64,000 nt of DNA from RYN-230 sp963837335 (GCA_963837335.1 CAWINS010000084.1:1-64000), one strand, 5' to 3'. Counted from the stretch's first letter, positions 7,896-17,015 are shown. The notes: generated by a model from the sequence alone, not told the origin. A program made the numbers and translations.

Positions 7896-8486
7896 GTGGA
7901 AGCACCAGCCTCGGACCACCGGCGGGCCACCGCTGAACGGAACGTCCAGGCCATCCTCGACGCGGCCGAGGACCTGCTGGACCAGCGCGGCCAGCCGAGC
8001 GTCTCGGCGGTCGCGATCGAGGCGGGAGTCTCCCGGGTCACCGTCTACGCGCACTTCCCCACCTCCGAGGCGCTGCTGGAGGCGGTGGTGCGGCGGTCGG
8101 TCGGCCGCAGCACGGCGGCGATGGACGAGGCCCGGCCCGAGCAGGGACCGCCGCCCGAGGCATTGGCACGGGTACTCGCGGCGGGCTGGCAGGAGCTCGA
8201 CCGCTACGGCGCCGTCGCCGCGGCCGCCGCCACCCAGCTCAGCCCGGACGCGCTGACCCGGACCCACGAATCCGCACACGAACGTGTCCGGAAGCTGGTC
8301 GAACGAGGCCAGGGCGACGGCTCGTTCCGCACCGACCTGCCGGCCGGCTGGCTGGTGGCCAGTTGCTTCGCGCTCATCCACGCCTGCGCCGGGGAGGTCC
8401 GCGCGGGCCGGATCGACCCGGACCGCGGGCTGGACGTGCTCACCACCACGGTCCGAAGCCTCGTCATGGCGCCGCAGAGCAGCTAA
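7896..8486 (+). CDS. TetR-family transcriptional regulator
   Basis: TetR regulator of 196 residues. The start GTG 7896 is chosen because GGAGGGAGGGG runs up to 7891; earlier ATGs (7788, 7848) lack a ribosome site and would add a disordered leader. HTH at about residues 10-55: ATAERNVQAILDAAEDLLDQ, then VSAVAIEAGVSRVTVYAHFPTSEALLEAVV. The C-terminal ligand domain is typical. A -10-like TAACAT (7844-7849) followed by the small palindrome TGACTGTCA (7849-7857) suggests an autoregulated promoter with a leader of about 40 bases. The target is not obvious; the nearest downstream gene is the VOC protein. Confidence 0.88.
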   Translation: MEAPASDHRRATAERNVQAILDAAEDLLDQRGQPSVSAVAIEAGVSRVTVYAHFPTSEALLEAVVRRSVGRSTAAMDEARPEQGPPPEALARVLAAGWQELDRYGAVAAAAATQLSPDALTRTHESAHERVRKLVERGQGDGSFRTDLPAGWLVASCFALIHACAGEVRAGRIDPDRGLDVLTTTVRSLVMAPQSS

Positions 8487-8594
8487 CCCCCGGGTGGCGC
8501 GTCCGGTCACCGATGAGTTCCCCGTGTTGAGTCCGTCATTACTGACGAAACGAGCACCGCTGAGCGCCGGGCGGCCGGCGCGGAAGGAGTCATC

Positions 8595-8978
8595 GTGGCC
8601 CAGCCGGTCGTGCACTTCGAGATCATCGGGAAGGACCCGGAGAGGCTCCGGGGCTACTTTGGCGAACTGTTCGGCTGGGACTACGACACGAGTTCCCCGG
8701 TCGCGGAGGAAGTATCGGAGCCAGCGAACTACGGCTTCGTGAACCGCGCCACGACCAGCGACGGGACCGGGATCCCGGGCGGCGTCGGCGGGGGCGCGGG
8801 TTACGACGGGCACGCGATCTTCTACGTCGCTGTTCCCAATGTGGAAGCTGCCCTGCAGAAGGCCGAGAGCCTCGGCGGCAAACGCCTTATGGGCCCCGCG
8901 CGGGCGCCAACAGGGCTGGTGGTCGGCCATTTCACCGATCCCGAGGGCCATCTGATCGGCGTCGCCGGAAGCGCATAG
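8595..8978 (+). CDS. VOC-family (glyoxalase-like) protein
   Basis: Vicinal-oxygen-chelate fold protein of 127 residues. It starts at GTG 8595 after GAAGGAG (8583-8589). PVVHFEIIGKDPERLRGYFGELFGWDY is the classic first beta-alpha-beta unit, and the second half ends VGHFTDPEGHLIGVAG. His6 and the Glu region near GHLIGV are candidate metal ligands. It is a single-module VOC protein that would act as a dimer. Members include resistance proteins and dioxygenase-like enzymes; the substrate cannot be read here. Confidence 0.85.
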   Translation: MAQPVVHFEIIGKDPERLRGYFGELFGWDYDTSSPVAEEVSEPANYGFVNRATTSDGTGIPGGVGGGAGYDGHAIFYVAVPNVEAALQKAESLGGKRLMGPARAPTGLVVGHFTDPEGHLIGVAGSA

Positions 8979-9022
8979 CCGTCGCCCTGCGGCCGGGCCA
9001 GCCCTGACCGGGCGCCGCCTGG

Positions 9023-9703
9023 TTAGGAGTCGCCGTAGACGGGGACCCGGGCGCCACTGACGGGCGCCGCGTCCGGGTCGATCAGGAACGCGATCACCTT
9101 GGCGATCGCGGCCGGGGCGACTGCCCGGGCGGCCAGGTCCGGGGACATCCAGGTCCGGTTGGCGGGCGTGTCGATGACCGAGGGCAGCACGCAGTTCACC
9201 CGGATCCCCTGCGGCCGGAGTTCGTCGGCCAGCAACTCGGTGGCCCGCACCACCGCGGCTTTGCTGGTGGCGTGGGCCAGCGGCGCCGGCCCGGCGACCG
9301 CGGTCTTGGAGCCCATGGTCACGATCGCGCCGCCGCCGGCCGCGGCCATCCGCGGCGCCGCCTCCTGGCAGCACCACAGCATCGAGACCACGTTGGACCG
9401 CCAGAGGCCCTCGAGCGCGTCCTCGTCGAGGTCCGCGAGCTTGCCGGGGACGAACCCGCCGGCCAGCGCGACGAGCGCGGCCGGGGTCCCGACCTTGTCA
9501 GTCTCCTGCCACGCGGCCCGGACGGCCGCCCGGTCGGCCAGCTCGACCGCGATCGGGTGCACGCCATCCTGGCCGCCCAGCTTGTCCAGCGCGGCTGATG
9601 GCCGGTCCAGCGCCACCACCCTGAGATGCCGGCCGCGCAGCTCGGCGAGCACGGCGTGCCCGAGCGCCCCGGCGGCCCCGGTCACCACCACCACGTCGTT
9701 CAT
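9023..9703 (-). CDS. SDR-family protein with His in place of catalytic Tyr
   Basis: Short-chain dehydrogenase fold, 226 residues, start ATG 9703 with AGGGAG upstream. The NAD(P) site is VVVVTGAAGALGHAV near the N-terminus. The active-site segment reads GSKTAVAGPAPLAHATSK: Ser132 and Lys148 are present, but position 144, where the catalytic Tyr of YxxxK belongs, is His. The fold and C-terminal substrate region (NCVLPSVIDTPANR) are otherwise normal. It may be a non-catalytic or altered-chemistry member. It lies between a VOC gene and the DUF4062 ATPase and has no operon partner. Confidence 0.82.
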   Translation of the reverse strand: MNDVVVVTGAAGALGHAVLAELRGRHLRVVALDRPSAALDKLGGQDGVHPIAVELADRAAVRAAWQETDKVGTPAALVALAGGFVPGKLADLDEDALEGLWRSNVVSMLWCCQEAAPRMAAAGGGAIVTMGSKTAVAGPAPLAHATSKAAVVRATELLADELRPQGIRVNCVLPSVIDTPANRTWMSPDLAARAVAPAAIAKVIAFLIDPDAAPVSGARVPVYGDS

Positions 9704-9977
9704 GTCACTCCCTGGAGGCTGGGGCCGCAGGCCCGGCTGGCTCGTCGTGGCAGCGCACCGGCGCGCCCGGCGGTGGGGATCACGCAGCGCAGCACCCGGC
9801 CGCGCCGCTGCCCATGAGAGGTCATGGTGCTGATGAGGCTAGCGTGCGCATGGGTCAGGCGGAGTCACCGGCCGGCTGATCCGGCTCGGGCAAAAGAGCT
9901 GGCCAGCGCGGACACGACGGACAGGCTGGCGACCAGGGAGTGTTGCCAGTGCAGGCCGGTCGTCTGAGACTGGCCTG

Positions 9978-12611
9978 ATGGAACCTCAGGGGCGATCCGG
10001 GAACGAGGGGGCGCCGGGCGGCGAGGGGGTCCCGGGGGACGAGGTCATCCGGACTCCGGACCGGCACCTGCGGGTGTTCGTAAGCTCCACGCTGGGCGAG
10101 CTGGCGGATGAGCGGCGGGCGGTGTCGCGCGCCATCTCGGCACTGCGGCTGACGCCGGTGATGTTCGAGGCCGGGGCGCGGGCGCATCCGCCGCAGGATC
10201 TGTACCGGGCGTACCTGGCGCAAAGCGATGTGTTCGTCGGCTTGTACTGGCAGCAGTACGGGTGGGTCGGGCCGGGCATGGAGATCTCGGGTCTGCAGGA
10301 TGAGTTCGAGCTGTCGCGGGCGTTGCCTCGGCTGCTGTACGTCAAGGGGCCCGCGCCCGACCGCGAGCCCCGGCTCGCCGAGCTGCTGGCCCGCATCCAG
10401 GCCGAGGCTTCGGTGTCCTACCGTCACTTCCGGACACCGGCGGAGCTGGACCGGCTGGTGCGCGATGACCTGGCCATGCTGCTGAGCGAGCGGTTCGCCG
10501 CCGCCCGGACCCGGGCCGCCGCGGCACGGCCAGGCCACCGCGGGCCGCGCCCGCTGCCCGTGGACGCGACCTCGCTGGTCGGGCGGGAGGAGGCCATCGA
10601 GGAGGTGACTGAGCTGGTCGGACGCTCCGGTGCGCGATTGGTGACCCTCACCGGACTGGGCGGGATCGGCAAGACCCGGCTGGCGGTGGCCGCGGGCGAG
10701 CGGCTGGTTGACCGCTTCGGCTCCGGGACCGCGTTCGTTCCGCTGGCCGCGGTCACCGATCCCGGGCTGGTGCTGGCGGGCGTGGCCCGGGCGGTGGGGG
10801 CTGAGCTGGCCGGAGCGGACTCGCCGCTGGACGCCCTGGTCGAGTACTTCGGCGACGACCGGTGGCTGCTCATCCTGGACAACTTCGAGCAGGTGGTCGC
10901 CGCCGCCCGGAACATCGACGCGCTGCTGGCCCGCTGCGGCGGGATGGTAATCCTGGTCACCAGCCGCACGGTGCTGGGGCTGCGGGCGGAGCGGGAGTTC
11001 CCGGTGCCACCCCTGCCGCTGCCCGCTGACCCGGCCGACGTACCGGTGGCGGAGCTGGCGGCCTCGCCGGCGGTGGCGCTGTTCGTGGACCGGGCCCGTG
11101 CGGTGCGCCCCGGCTTCGCCCTCACCGAGGACAACGCGGCCGCGGTGGCGGAGATCTGCCGGCGGCTGGAGGGGCTGCCGCTGGCCATTGAGCTCGCGGC
11201 CGCCCGCACCCGGCTGCTCGGCCCGGGCGAGCTGCTGCGCCGCCTGGCTAGGTCACTGGATGCGCTGGGGACGGGCCCGGTGGATATGCCCGAGCGGCAG
11301 CGCACCCTGCGGGCCACGGTGGAGTGGAGTGTGGGACTGCTGGACGATGACGAGCAGTCCTTGCTGGAGACCGTGGCCGTGTTCGTCGACGGCTGGACCG
11401 TCGAGGCCGCCGTCGCGGTGGCCGGCCTGGATGAGGACCGGGCACTGGACCTGACTGAGGCACTGGCCCGGCACAGCCTGGTCCACCTCGACCCCGCCGG
11501 AGACGGCTCCCGGCTGCGGATGCTGGAGACCATCCGCGCGTTCATGGCCGAGCGGCTGGCCGGCCGGCTCGACGCCGCCGAGATCGAGCGCCGCCATGCC
11601 GACTACTACCGGGCGCTGGCCGAGCAGGCCGACCGGCCGCTGCGCGGCACCGGGCAGCTTGAGTGGTGCGGGCGCCTGGAGGCCGACGCAGGCAATCTGG
11701 CCGCCACCGTGCGCTGGTACCTGGCCCACGACACCGGACCGCTGCCGCACCTGTTCCGGGTCCTGTGGCTCTTCTGGTTCCTGCGGGACCATCTGGGCGA
11801 GGCCCGCTCCTGGGTTGGCCAGCTACTGCCCACCGCCCGCTCCCTCGACCTCCGGGCCCGGGTTGAACTGGCGTGGACAGCGGCGGCGACCGGCGTCGAG
11901 GTGGGCGACGACGAAGCGGCACTGGAGGCGCGCGAGCACCTGGCGCCGCTGCTCGACGGGATCGGGGACCCCTACCTCCGCGCTGTGGTCCAGCTCGTCC
12001 TGGCGTGGACCTTGGGGATCACCGACGACTACGACGGCGCCCTGCAGAGGACGCTGGTCTCCCTGGAGCAGCTCCATGCCCAGGACGAGCCGTTCTGGAC
12101 GGCGCTGGCCGCCTTTAGTGCCGGTCTCGGGGAGACGACCGCCGGTCATTACGACGACGCCCTGCGCCACCTGAGCGAGATGAGCGACCTGGCGGAGCGG
12201 TTGGGCAACCCCTGGCTCGCGGCCGTCTCCCGGGTGTATACGGGCATCCTGGCTGTGGAGCAGGGGAGGCCGGAGGAGGGCCGGGCGCCGATGGAAGAGG
12301 GGCTGGAGCTGAGCCTGGCCGCCCGCAGCACCCGTAGCGTGACCTTGTGCCTGACCGCGTTCGCCCGGCTGGCGTTCGTGGAGGGTGACCCCCAGCGGGC
12401 AGCATTGCTGGCCGGGGCAGCCGAGGGACTGCGCCGGCGGGTCGGCCTGCAGCCCTGGCCGCTGATGCGGCGGGTGGAGGCCGAACTGGTCGCCCAGGTC
12501 CACCAGGCGCTAGGCGCGGACCGGTTCGGCGAATCCTACGCAGCTGGCTCCCGGCTCACCCAGCAGGAGGCGGTGGCCGTCGTCCGCGACCGGCGGACCG
12601 ATCCCGGCTAA
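9978..12611 (+). CDS. DUF4062 - STAND ATPase - TPR signalling protein (877 aa)
   Basis: Large multi-domain protein. Residues about 30-125 are DUF4062 (LRVFVSSTLGELADERRA, FVGLYWQQYGWVGPGMEISGLQDEF), a TIR-like domain. Residues about 195-480 are a STAND/NB-ARC-like ATPase with Walker A GLGGIGKTRLA (about 224-234), Walker B LLILDNFEQV (about 296-305) and the helical GLPLAIELAAAR motif. The remainder is TPR-like helical repeats. There is no C-terminal LuxR helix-turn-helix, unlike related AfsR/LAL regulators, so output probably passes through DUF4062. No ribosome site is visible; GAGACT six bases before ATG 9978 is a weak leaderless-type -10. The stop overlaps the convergent PQQ-repeat gene by 4 bp. 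Confidence 0.85.
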   Translation: MEPQGRSGNEGAPGGEGVPGDEVIRTPDRHLRVFVSSTLGELADERRAVSRAISALRLTPVMFEAGARAHPPQDLYRAYLAQSDVFVGLYWQQYGWVGPGMEISGLQDEFELSRALPRLLYVKGPAPDREPRLAELLARIQAEASVSYRHFRTPAELDRLVRDDLAMLLSERFAAARTRAAAARPGHRGPRPLPVDATSLVGREEAIEEVTELVGRSGARLVTLTGLGGIGKTRLAVAAGERLVDRFGSGTAFVPLAAVTDPGLVLAGVARAVGAELAGADSPLDALVEYFGDDRWLLILDNFEQVVAAARNIDALLARCGGMVILVTSRTVLGLRAEREFPVPPLPLPADPADVPVAELAASPAVALFVDRARAVRPGFALTEDNAAAVAEICRRLEGLPLAIELAAARTRLLGPGELLRRLARSLDALGTGPVDMPERQRTLRATVEWSVGLLDDDEQSLLETVAVFVDGWTVEAAVAVAGLDEDRALDLTEALARHSLVHLDPAGDGSRLRMLETIRAFMAERLAGRLDAAEIERRHADYYRALAEQADRPLRGTGQLEWCGRLEADAGNLAATVRWYLAHDTGPLPHLFRVLWLFWFLRDHLGEARSWVGQLLPTARSLDLRARVELAWTAAATGVEVGDDEAALEAREHLAPLLDGIGDPYLRAVVQLVLAWTLGITDDYDGALQRTLVSLEQLHAQDEPFWTALAAFSAGLGETTAGHYDDALRHLSEMSDLAERLGNPWLAAVSRVYTGILAVEQGRPEEGRAPMEEGLELSLAARSTRSVTLCLTAFARLAFVEGDPQRAALLAGAAEGLRRRVGLQPWPLMRRVEAELVAQVHQALGADRFGESYAAGSRLTQQEAVAVVRDRRTDPG

Positions 12612-13207
12612 CTACCGGGCACGGCGAACGCGTATTCGTAGTCGTTGTCCGAGCCGATGTAGACCCGGCCGTCGGCCACCGCCGCGGAGGACTCGATCGG
12701 GCTGCCGGTGCTGAAGTCCCAGAGCTGGCTGCCGGTGGCCGCGTTCAGGGCGTACACGTTCCCGTCGCCGGCCCCGAAGCACACCACCCCGTCGGCGACC
12801 GCGGGATCGGACGGCATCTCCATCGGGGTCAGGTTGACAGACCAGAGGTTGGTGGCGGTGGCCGCGTCCGTGGCGGACACATTGCCGTTGGCGACCCAGT
12901 AGACGACCCCGTTCGCCACGGCCGGCGTGGCGTCGACCGCCCCGTCGCTGTCCTCGATGTCCCATACCCGCTTGCCGGTGACCGCGTTGAACGCGAGGAG
13001 GTCACCCACGTCGGTGTGATCGGTGCCGAGGTAGACCACGCCACCGGCGACCGCTGGGGAGGATTCAGCGTAGCCGGGCAGCAGGGCGTGCCACAGCCTG
13101 GCCCCGGTGGCCGCCTTCAGCGCGTACAGCTCGCCCGGTTCCCCGGGGACGTAGACCGCGCCGTCCGCCACCGCCAGCGAGGCGTTGACCTCGGTCCGCA
13201 GCTTCAC
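12608..13207 (-). CDS. PQQ-like beta-propeller repeat protein, apparently a fragment
   Basis: 199 residues made of about five blades of the PQQ/YVTN type, each with the pattern AVADGxVYxGxxxxxxYALxAATGxxLW. No signal peptide, kinase or membrane segment precedes the repeats. Full-length relatives have seven or eight blades, often fused to a Ser/Thr kinase or secreted. The frame begins at MKLRTEVNASLAVADG, in the middle of a blade, only 6 bp after the stop of the upstream methyltransferase gene. This looks like the C-terminal remnant of a larger protein, or a deletion joint. Expression could come by read-through from the methyltransferase. Confidence 0.7.
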   Translation of the reverse strand: MKLRTEVNASLAVADGAVYVPGEPGELYALKAATGARLWHALLPGYAESSPAVAGGVVYLGTDHTDVGDLLAFNAVTGKRVWDIEDSDGAVDATPAVANGVVYWVANGNVSATDAATATNLWSVNLTPMEMPSDPAVADGVVCFGAGDGNVYALNAATGSQLWDFSTGSPIESSAAVADGRVYIGSDNDYEYAFAVPGS

Positions 13208-13213
13208 CCGCGT

Positions 13214-13909
13214 TCAGCGCGCGGTGCCGTAATACCGGTAATTGGCCACGCAGATGTGCTCTAACTTAATTGGTCTTGCCTCGCCATGTACCCAGTCGCT
13301 GCCGTCCCGGCGGATCGTGCCATCCCAGCCCAGCCGGCGCAGCCGGAGCTCCAGCTCCTGCGGGTCCACGAAGTTCTTGATCACGCGGAACGTGCTGCCA
13401 TCGCGCAGCCGCCGCTCGATGACCTCATCCCGGCCCGCCACATAGGCCTCTTTCCCGCGCTCATCGACGTGCTCGTCGATGAACAGCACCCGCCCGTTCC
13501 TGGCCAGCAGGTTCCCCAGCAACTCCCAGAACTGCCCGAACCGGCTCGCAGGCACATGCGAGAGCCACGCCGAGAAGAAGATCACGTCGAACCGGGTACC
13601 CGGGTTCCACGAGAACACATCGGCAACCTCGAAGCTGACCTTCGCCGGCCGCACGCGGTCACGAGCGATCGCCACCGCCTCGGGCGCCGCATCAATAGCT
13701 GTTACCGCGTCAGCCCACCCGGCCAGCGCCTCCGTCCACAAGCCAGTCCCGCACGCGATCTCCAGCACGCTTCCGGCCGGGTGCATCTCCGCGACCAGCC
13801 GCGCGATGCGCGCACGAGCCGCCCCGACGTCGCCGTACGCCGTCGCGTCGTACTCGCCCGCCCGGCGACGGTAGTAATCGACCTGATCAGCCAGAACCTC
13901 GTCGGTCAC
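13214..13909 (-). CDS. class I SAM-dependent methyltransferase
   Basis: Rossmann-type methyltransferase of 231 residues. Motif I is SVLEIACGTGLWTEALAG, motif II VTAIDAAPEAVAIAR, motif III region VADVFSWNPGTRFDVIFFSAWLSHVP. The start is GTG 13909; GATGAT lies six bases upstream and fits, weakly, the leaderless arrangement seen elsewhere in the window. The substrate is unknown. It sits 6 bp upstream of the PQQ-repeat fragment on the same strand. Confidence 0.86.
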   Translation of the reverse strand: MTDEVLADQVDYYRRRAGEYDATAYGDVGAARARIARLVAEMHPAGSVLEIACGTGLWTEALAGWADAVTAIDAAPEAVAIARDRVRPAKVSFEVADVFSWNPGTRFDVIFFSAWLSHVPASRFGQFWELLGNLLARNGRVLFIDEHVDERGKEAYVAGRDEVIERRLRDGSTFRVIKNFVDPQELELRLRRLGWDGTIRRDGSDWVHGEARPIKLEHICVANYRYYGTAR

Positions 13910-13957
13910 CCGGACATCATCACACGGCGATGCGGCCGCTTGCGGGCGCGGAGATCC

Positions 13958-15415
13958 TTAGCCGTTCCCGCCGGGGGCGTCCGGGCCGGCGCCGCCTTTC
14001 CACTGCGCGGAGCCTGCGTCCCACTTGGTGTACGTGTAGGGATTGTCGAGGACCTTGGTCTCCGGGATCTCCGGGTGCATCCCCTCGGCCCACGCCTCGG
14101 GCCCGAGCTGGCCCTGCAGGTACTCGACGGTCTCCCCGACCACCTGGCGGGCCCGGTCCAGGCTGCCGCCGGTCAGCGCGTGCGCGGACTTGACCACCTG
14201 GCCGTTCACCAGCACCGTGTGCACGTCACCGCGCTGGGCCTGGAACGCGACGTGCCCGTACGGGTTGAGCAGCGGGAACATGACCGGCGAGGCATCGTTC
14301 TTGATCAGCACGACGTCGGCCTTCTTGCCCGGCTCCAGGCTGCCGGTGACCGAATCCAGGCCCAGGGCCTTGGCCCCGCCCCGGGTGGCCCAGTTGACCA
14401 CGTCCTCGGCGCGCAGGTGGCAGTGGGTCACGGTCTCCTGGCGGCCGTGGGCTTCCAGGTGCTCGCGGGAGCGGTCCGCGCCCAGCGTGCTCCGCATGGC
14501 CGAGAACAGGTCGCCGCTCCACCACACGCTGGTGTCCATGGACAGCGAGACCGGGATGTTGTGCTCGCGCAACTGCCAGGTGGGCGGGTAGCCCTGGCCC
14601 GCGCTCTGCTCGCTCTCGGTGGACACCGAGGCGGTACCGCCGGTGGCGGCGATCCGGTGGTAGGAGTCCCGGGTCAGGGTGGCCGCGTGCACGTAGATGG
14701 TGGACGGCGTCATGAACCCGTGCTCGTGCATGAGCCGGATCCCGTCGTCGTTGGTCGCGCCCCAGACGCCCGCGTGCGTGGTGACCGGCACGCCCAGGTC
14801 CCGGGCTACCTCGAACGCGGCCTTCTCCGGGAACGCCGGATCGCCGGTCACGTCGAAGGCCATCTGGAAGCCGAGCATGTCGTTGGCCGCGCCGAAGTGG
14901 CGGCTGACGAAGTCGCGGAACTCCGGGGCGGCCGACCACTCCCAGGGACCCGCCTGGATGTTGCCGTAGGCCAGCACGAACCGCCCCGGCACCTCGGTCA
15001 GCGCCGCCACCGCAGCCTCGGCGTGGTCCACCGTCTGCAGCCCGTGCGACCAGTCCACCGTGGTGGTCACGCCCGCGTCCAGGGCCTCCAGGCCGGACAG
15101 CAGGTTGCCCGCGTAGATGTCCTGCGGCCGGAAGGTCTTGCCCCACTGCAGGTAGTACCAGACGAAGTACTGGGTCAGCGTCCAGTCCGCGCCGTAACCG
15201 CGCATCGCGGTCTGCCACATGTGCCGGTGCGTGTCGATCATGCCCGGCATCACGATGCCGCCGGTCGCGTCGATCTCGGTCGTCCCCTCGGGGACGTCCA
15301 GGTGCGGGCCTACGGCCTCGATCCGCTCGCCGTTGACCAGGACGTCGCCGCCCTGGTGCACGGTGTGCGCGTCGTCCATGGTCAGCACCGTCGCGTTCCG
15401 GAACACCAGGGTCAT
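13958..15415 (-). CDS. metal-dependent amidohydrolase (TrzA/AtzB/cytosine deaminase-like)
   Basis: Amidohydrolase-superfamily enzyme of 485 residues from ATG 15415, preceded by GGAGG. The first metal motif is DTHRHMW (His63 and His65), then THAGVWGATNDDG, YVHAATLT and LSMDTSVWWSGD (the conserved Asp), and the C-terminal LGLDSVTGSLEPGKKADVVLI. Relatives hydrolyse ring C-N or C-Cl bonds, or deaminate heterocycles. It diverges from a CoA transferase/lyase/dioxygenase operon and shares with it a control region containing two copies of one operator, so it probably takes part in the same catabolic route. Confidence 0.87.
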   Translation of the reverse strand: MTLVFRNATVLTMDDAHTVHQGGDVLVNGERIEAVGPHLDVPEGTTEIDATGGIVMPGMIDTHRHMWQTAMRGYGADWTLTQYFVWYYLQWGKTFRPQDIYAGNLLSGLEALDAGVTTTVDWSHGLQTVDHAEAAVAALTEVPGRFVLAYGNIQAGPWEWSAAPEFRDFVSRHFGAANDMLGFQMAFDVTGDPAFPEKAAFEVARDLGVPVTTHAGVWGATNDDGIRLMHEHGFMTPSTIYVHAATLTRDSYHRIAATGGTASVSTESEQSAGQGYPPTWQLREHNIPVSLSMDTSVWWSGDLFSAMRSTLGADRSREHLEAHGRQETVTHCHLRAEDVVNWATRGGAKALGLDSVTGSLEPGKKADVVLIKNDASPVMFPLLNPYGHVAFQAQRGDVHTVLVNGQVVKSAHALTGGSLDRARQVVGETVEYLQGQLGPEAWAEGMHPEIPETKVLDNPYTYTKWDAGSAQWKGGAGPDAPGGNG

Positions 15416-15471
15416 GGCAGACCTCCACTTCGAGGCGGGCAGGCGATGCCTGCATTTACCGGCGCTGGCCA

Positions 15472-15485
15472 CGGACAGCTGTCCG
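15472..15485. promoter_or_regulatory. operator copy 1 (CGGACA-N2-TGTCCG)
   Basis: Perfect 14-bp palindrome CGGACAGCTGTCCG, 57 bp upstream of the amidohydrolase start. A second site with the same CGGACA-NN-TGTCCG pattern lies at 15677-15690 near the divergent operon. Two matches in one 315-bp intergenic region suggest a shared regulator not encoded in this window. Confidence 0.7.
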
Positions 15486-15675
15486 CACAACGGGCCGCAG
15501 GGGACTAGTCCGGAAGCGTGGCTGGTTCACGGACTGATGTCAAGAGCCCGATTACGGGGCGTGGTGAGCGCCTCGCCCCGCCGCATGTCCGCAGGGCGGA
15601 CGGGCCGGCCGGGTGACACTACAGTCGGTCCAGGCGCCCTGCGCCGTACCGCCGGGCGCCGTAGACTGCAGATCT

Positions 15676-15691
15676 CCGGACAAGTGTCCGG
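15676..15691. promoter_or_regulatory. operator copy 2 (CCGGACA-N2-TGTCCGG)
   Basis: Seven-base perfect arms around AG, 40 bp upstream of the CoA transferase start, matching the site at 15472-15485 at all twelve defined positions. A half site CGGACA follows at 15696-15701. The rest of the 315-bp region (15416-15730) shows no gene; GGACTAGTCC at 15502-15511 is a further small palindrome. Confidence 0.7.
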
Positions 15692-15730
15692 CTAGCGGAC
15701 AGCCAGGGACAGGGAGTTGAGCCAGCGCCG

Positions 15731-17015
15731 ATGACCCAGCCAGACCCGGCCCCCGACGACGCGGTTTCCGGAGCACGGGCTCCAGGAACGCCTGCCTCCC
15801 CCGCCCCTGTCTCCCCGCCGCCGGCGGGACCGCTGTCCGGCCTGCTGGTCGCCGACTTCTCCCGGGTCCTGGCCGGCCCGTACTGCACCATGCTGCTGGC
15901 CGACCTCGGCGCCGACGTGATCAAGGTGGAGAGCCCAGGCGGCGATGACACCCGGCAGTGGATGCCGCCGGTGAACGAGGAGGGCCGGTTCGACTTACTT
16001 CCTGGCCATCAACCGGAACAAGCGCTCGGTCGCGCTGAACCTGAAGGACCAGGCCGACCTGGCCGCCGCGCAGGAACTGGCCCGGCGGGCGGACGTGTTC
16101 GTGCAGAACTTCAAGCCCGGCGGGCTGGCCCGCTACGGGCTGGACTACGAGAGCGTCAGCGAGACGAACCCGGGCGTCGTCTACGCCTCGATCAGCGGCT
16201 TCGGCGCGGGTGGCGGGAAGGACCTGCCCGGTTACGACCTGATGGTGCAGGCCATGTCCGGGCTGATGAGCCTGACCGGCGACCCGGACGGGCCGCCGTT
16301 CCGGGCCGGGATCTCGGTCTTCGACGTGATCGCCGGGCTGCACACCGCGTTCGGCATCGTGGCCGCCCTGTATGACCGGGCCGCCACCGGCGCCGGGCAG
16401 CACGTGGAGGCCAACCTGCTGTCGTCGGCGCTGTCCGGGATGGTCAACCAGACCAGCGCCTGGGTGACGGGCGGGGTAGTGCCATTCCGGATGGGCAACG
16501 CGCATCCCAGCCTGTTCCCCTACGAGCCGCTGCCCACCGGGGATGGGGAACTCATCGTGACCGCCGGGAACGACGCCCAGTTCGCCCGGCTGTGCCAGGT
16601 CATCGGGGCGCCGGAACTGGCCCAGGACCCCAGGTTCGCCCGCAACGAGGGCCGCACCGCGAACCGGGCTGAGCTGCGGCCGCTGCTGGCCGCGCAGCTA
16701 TCGGCGAAGACGGCCAAGGAATGGTTCGACGAGCTGATCGCGGAGGGCGTGCCCTGCGGGCCGATCAACACCGTTCACGGGGGCGTCGCGTTCGCGACTG
16801 AGGTCGGCCTGGACCCGGTCGTGCTGGCCGGGCCGCCGGGCAACACCATGCGCACCGTCCGGCACCCGCTGACCTTCTCCCGGACCCCGCCGCGCTACCA
16901 CCTCCCCCCGCCTAAGCTCGACGAGCACGGCGCGGAGATCCGGGCCTGGCTCGACGGGCACGAGCCAGCCGGGCCCGGGCCGGACGCCACCACGCAGGAG
17001 GACAGCACCGCATGA
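15731..17015 (+). pseudogene. class III CoA transferase (CaiB/BaiF), single frameshift
   Basis: Family III CoA transferase, about 427 residues once repaired. The N-terminal part reads LSGLLVADFSRVLAGPYCTMLLADLGADVIKVES and GDDTRQWMPP. At 15989-15990 one extra T breaks the frame; dropping it gives EGRSTYFLAINRNKRSVALNLK, which joins RADVFVQNFKPGGLARYGLDY and the rest to the stop at 17015. The catalytic Asp region and C-terminal half are intact. It moves CoA between carboxylic acids. The stop overlaps the start of the lyase gene (ATGA, 17012-17015). A sequencing error is more likely than loss, because the rest is fully conserved. AGGGAG at 15711-15716 is distant from ATG 15731, so the start is moderately sure. 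Confidence 0.85.

Noticed and set aside
13286..15508. A 740-codon plus-strand frame over the methyltransferase and amidohydrolase
   Set aside because: It is an antisense shadow caused by high GC; the opposite strand carries clear protein families and this frame shows only Arg/Gly/His-rich sequence.
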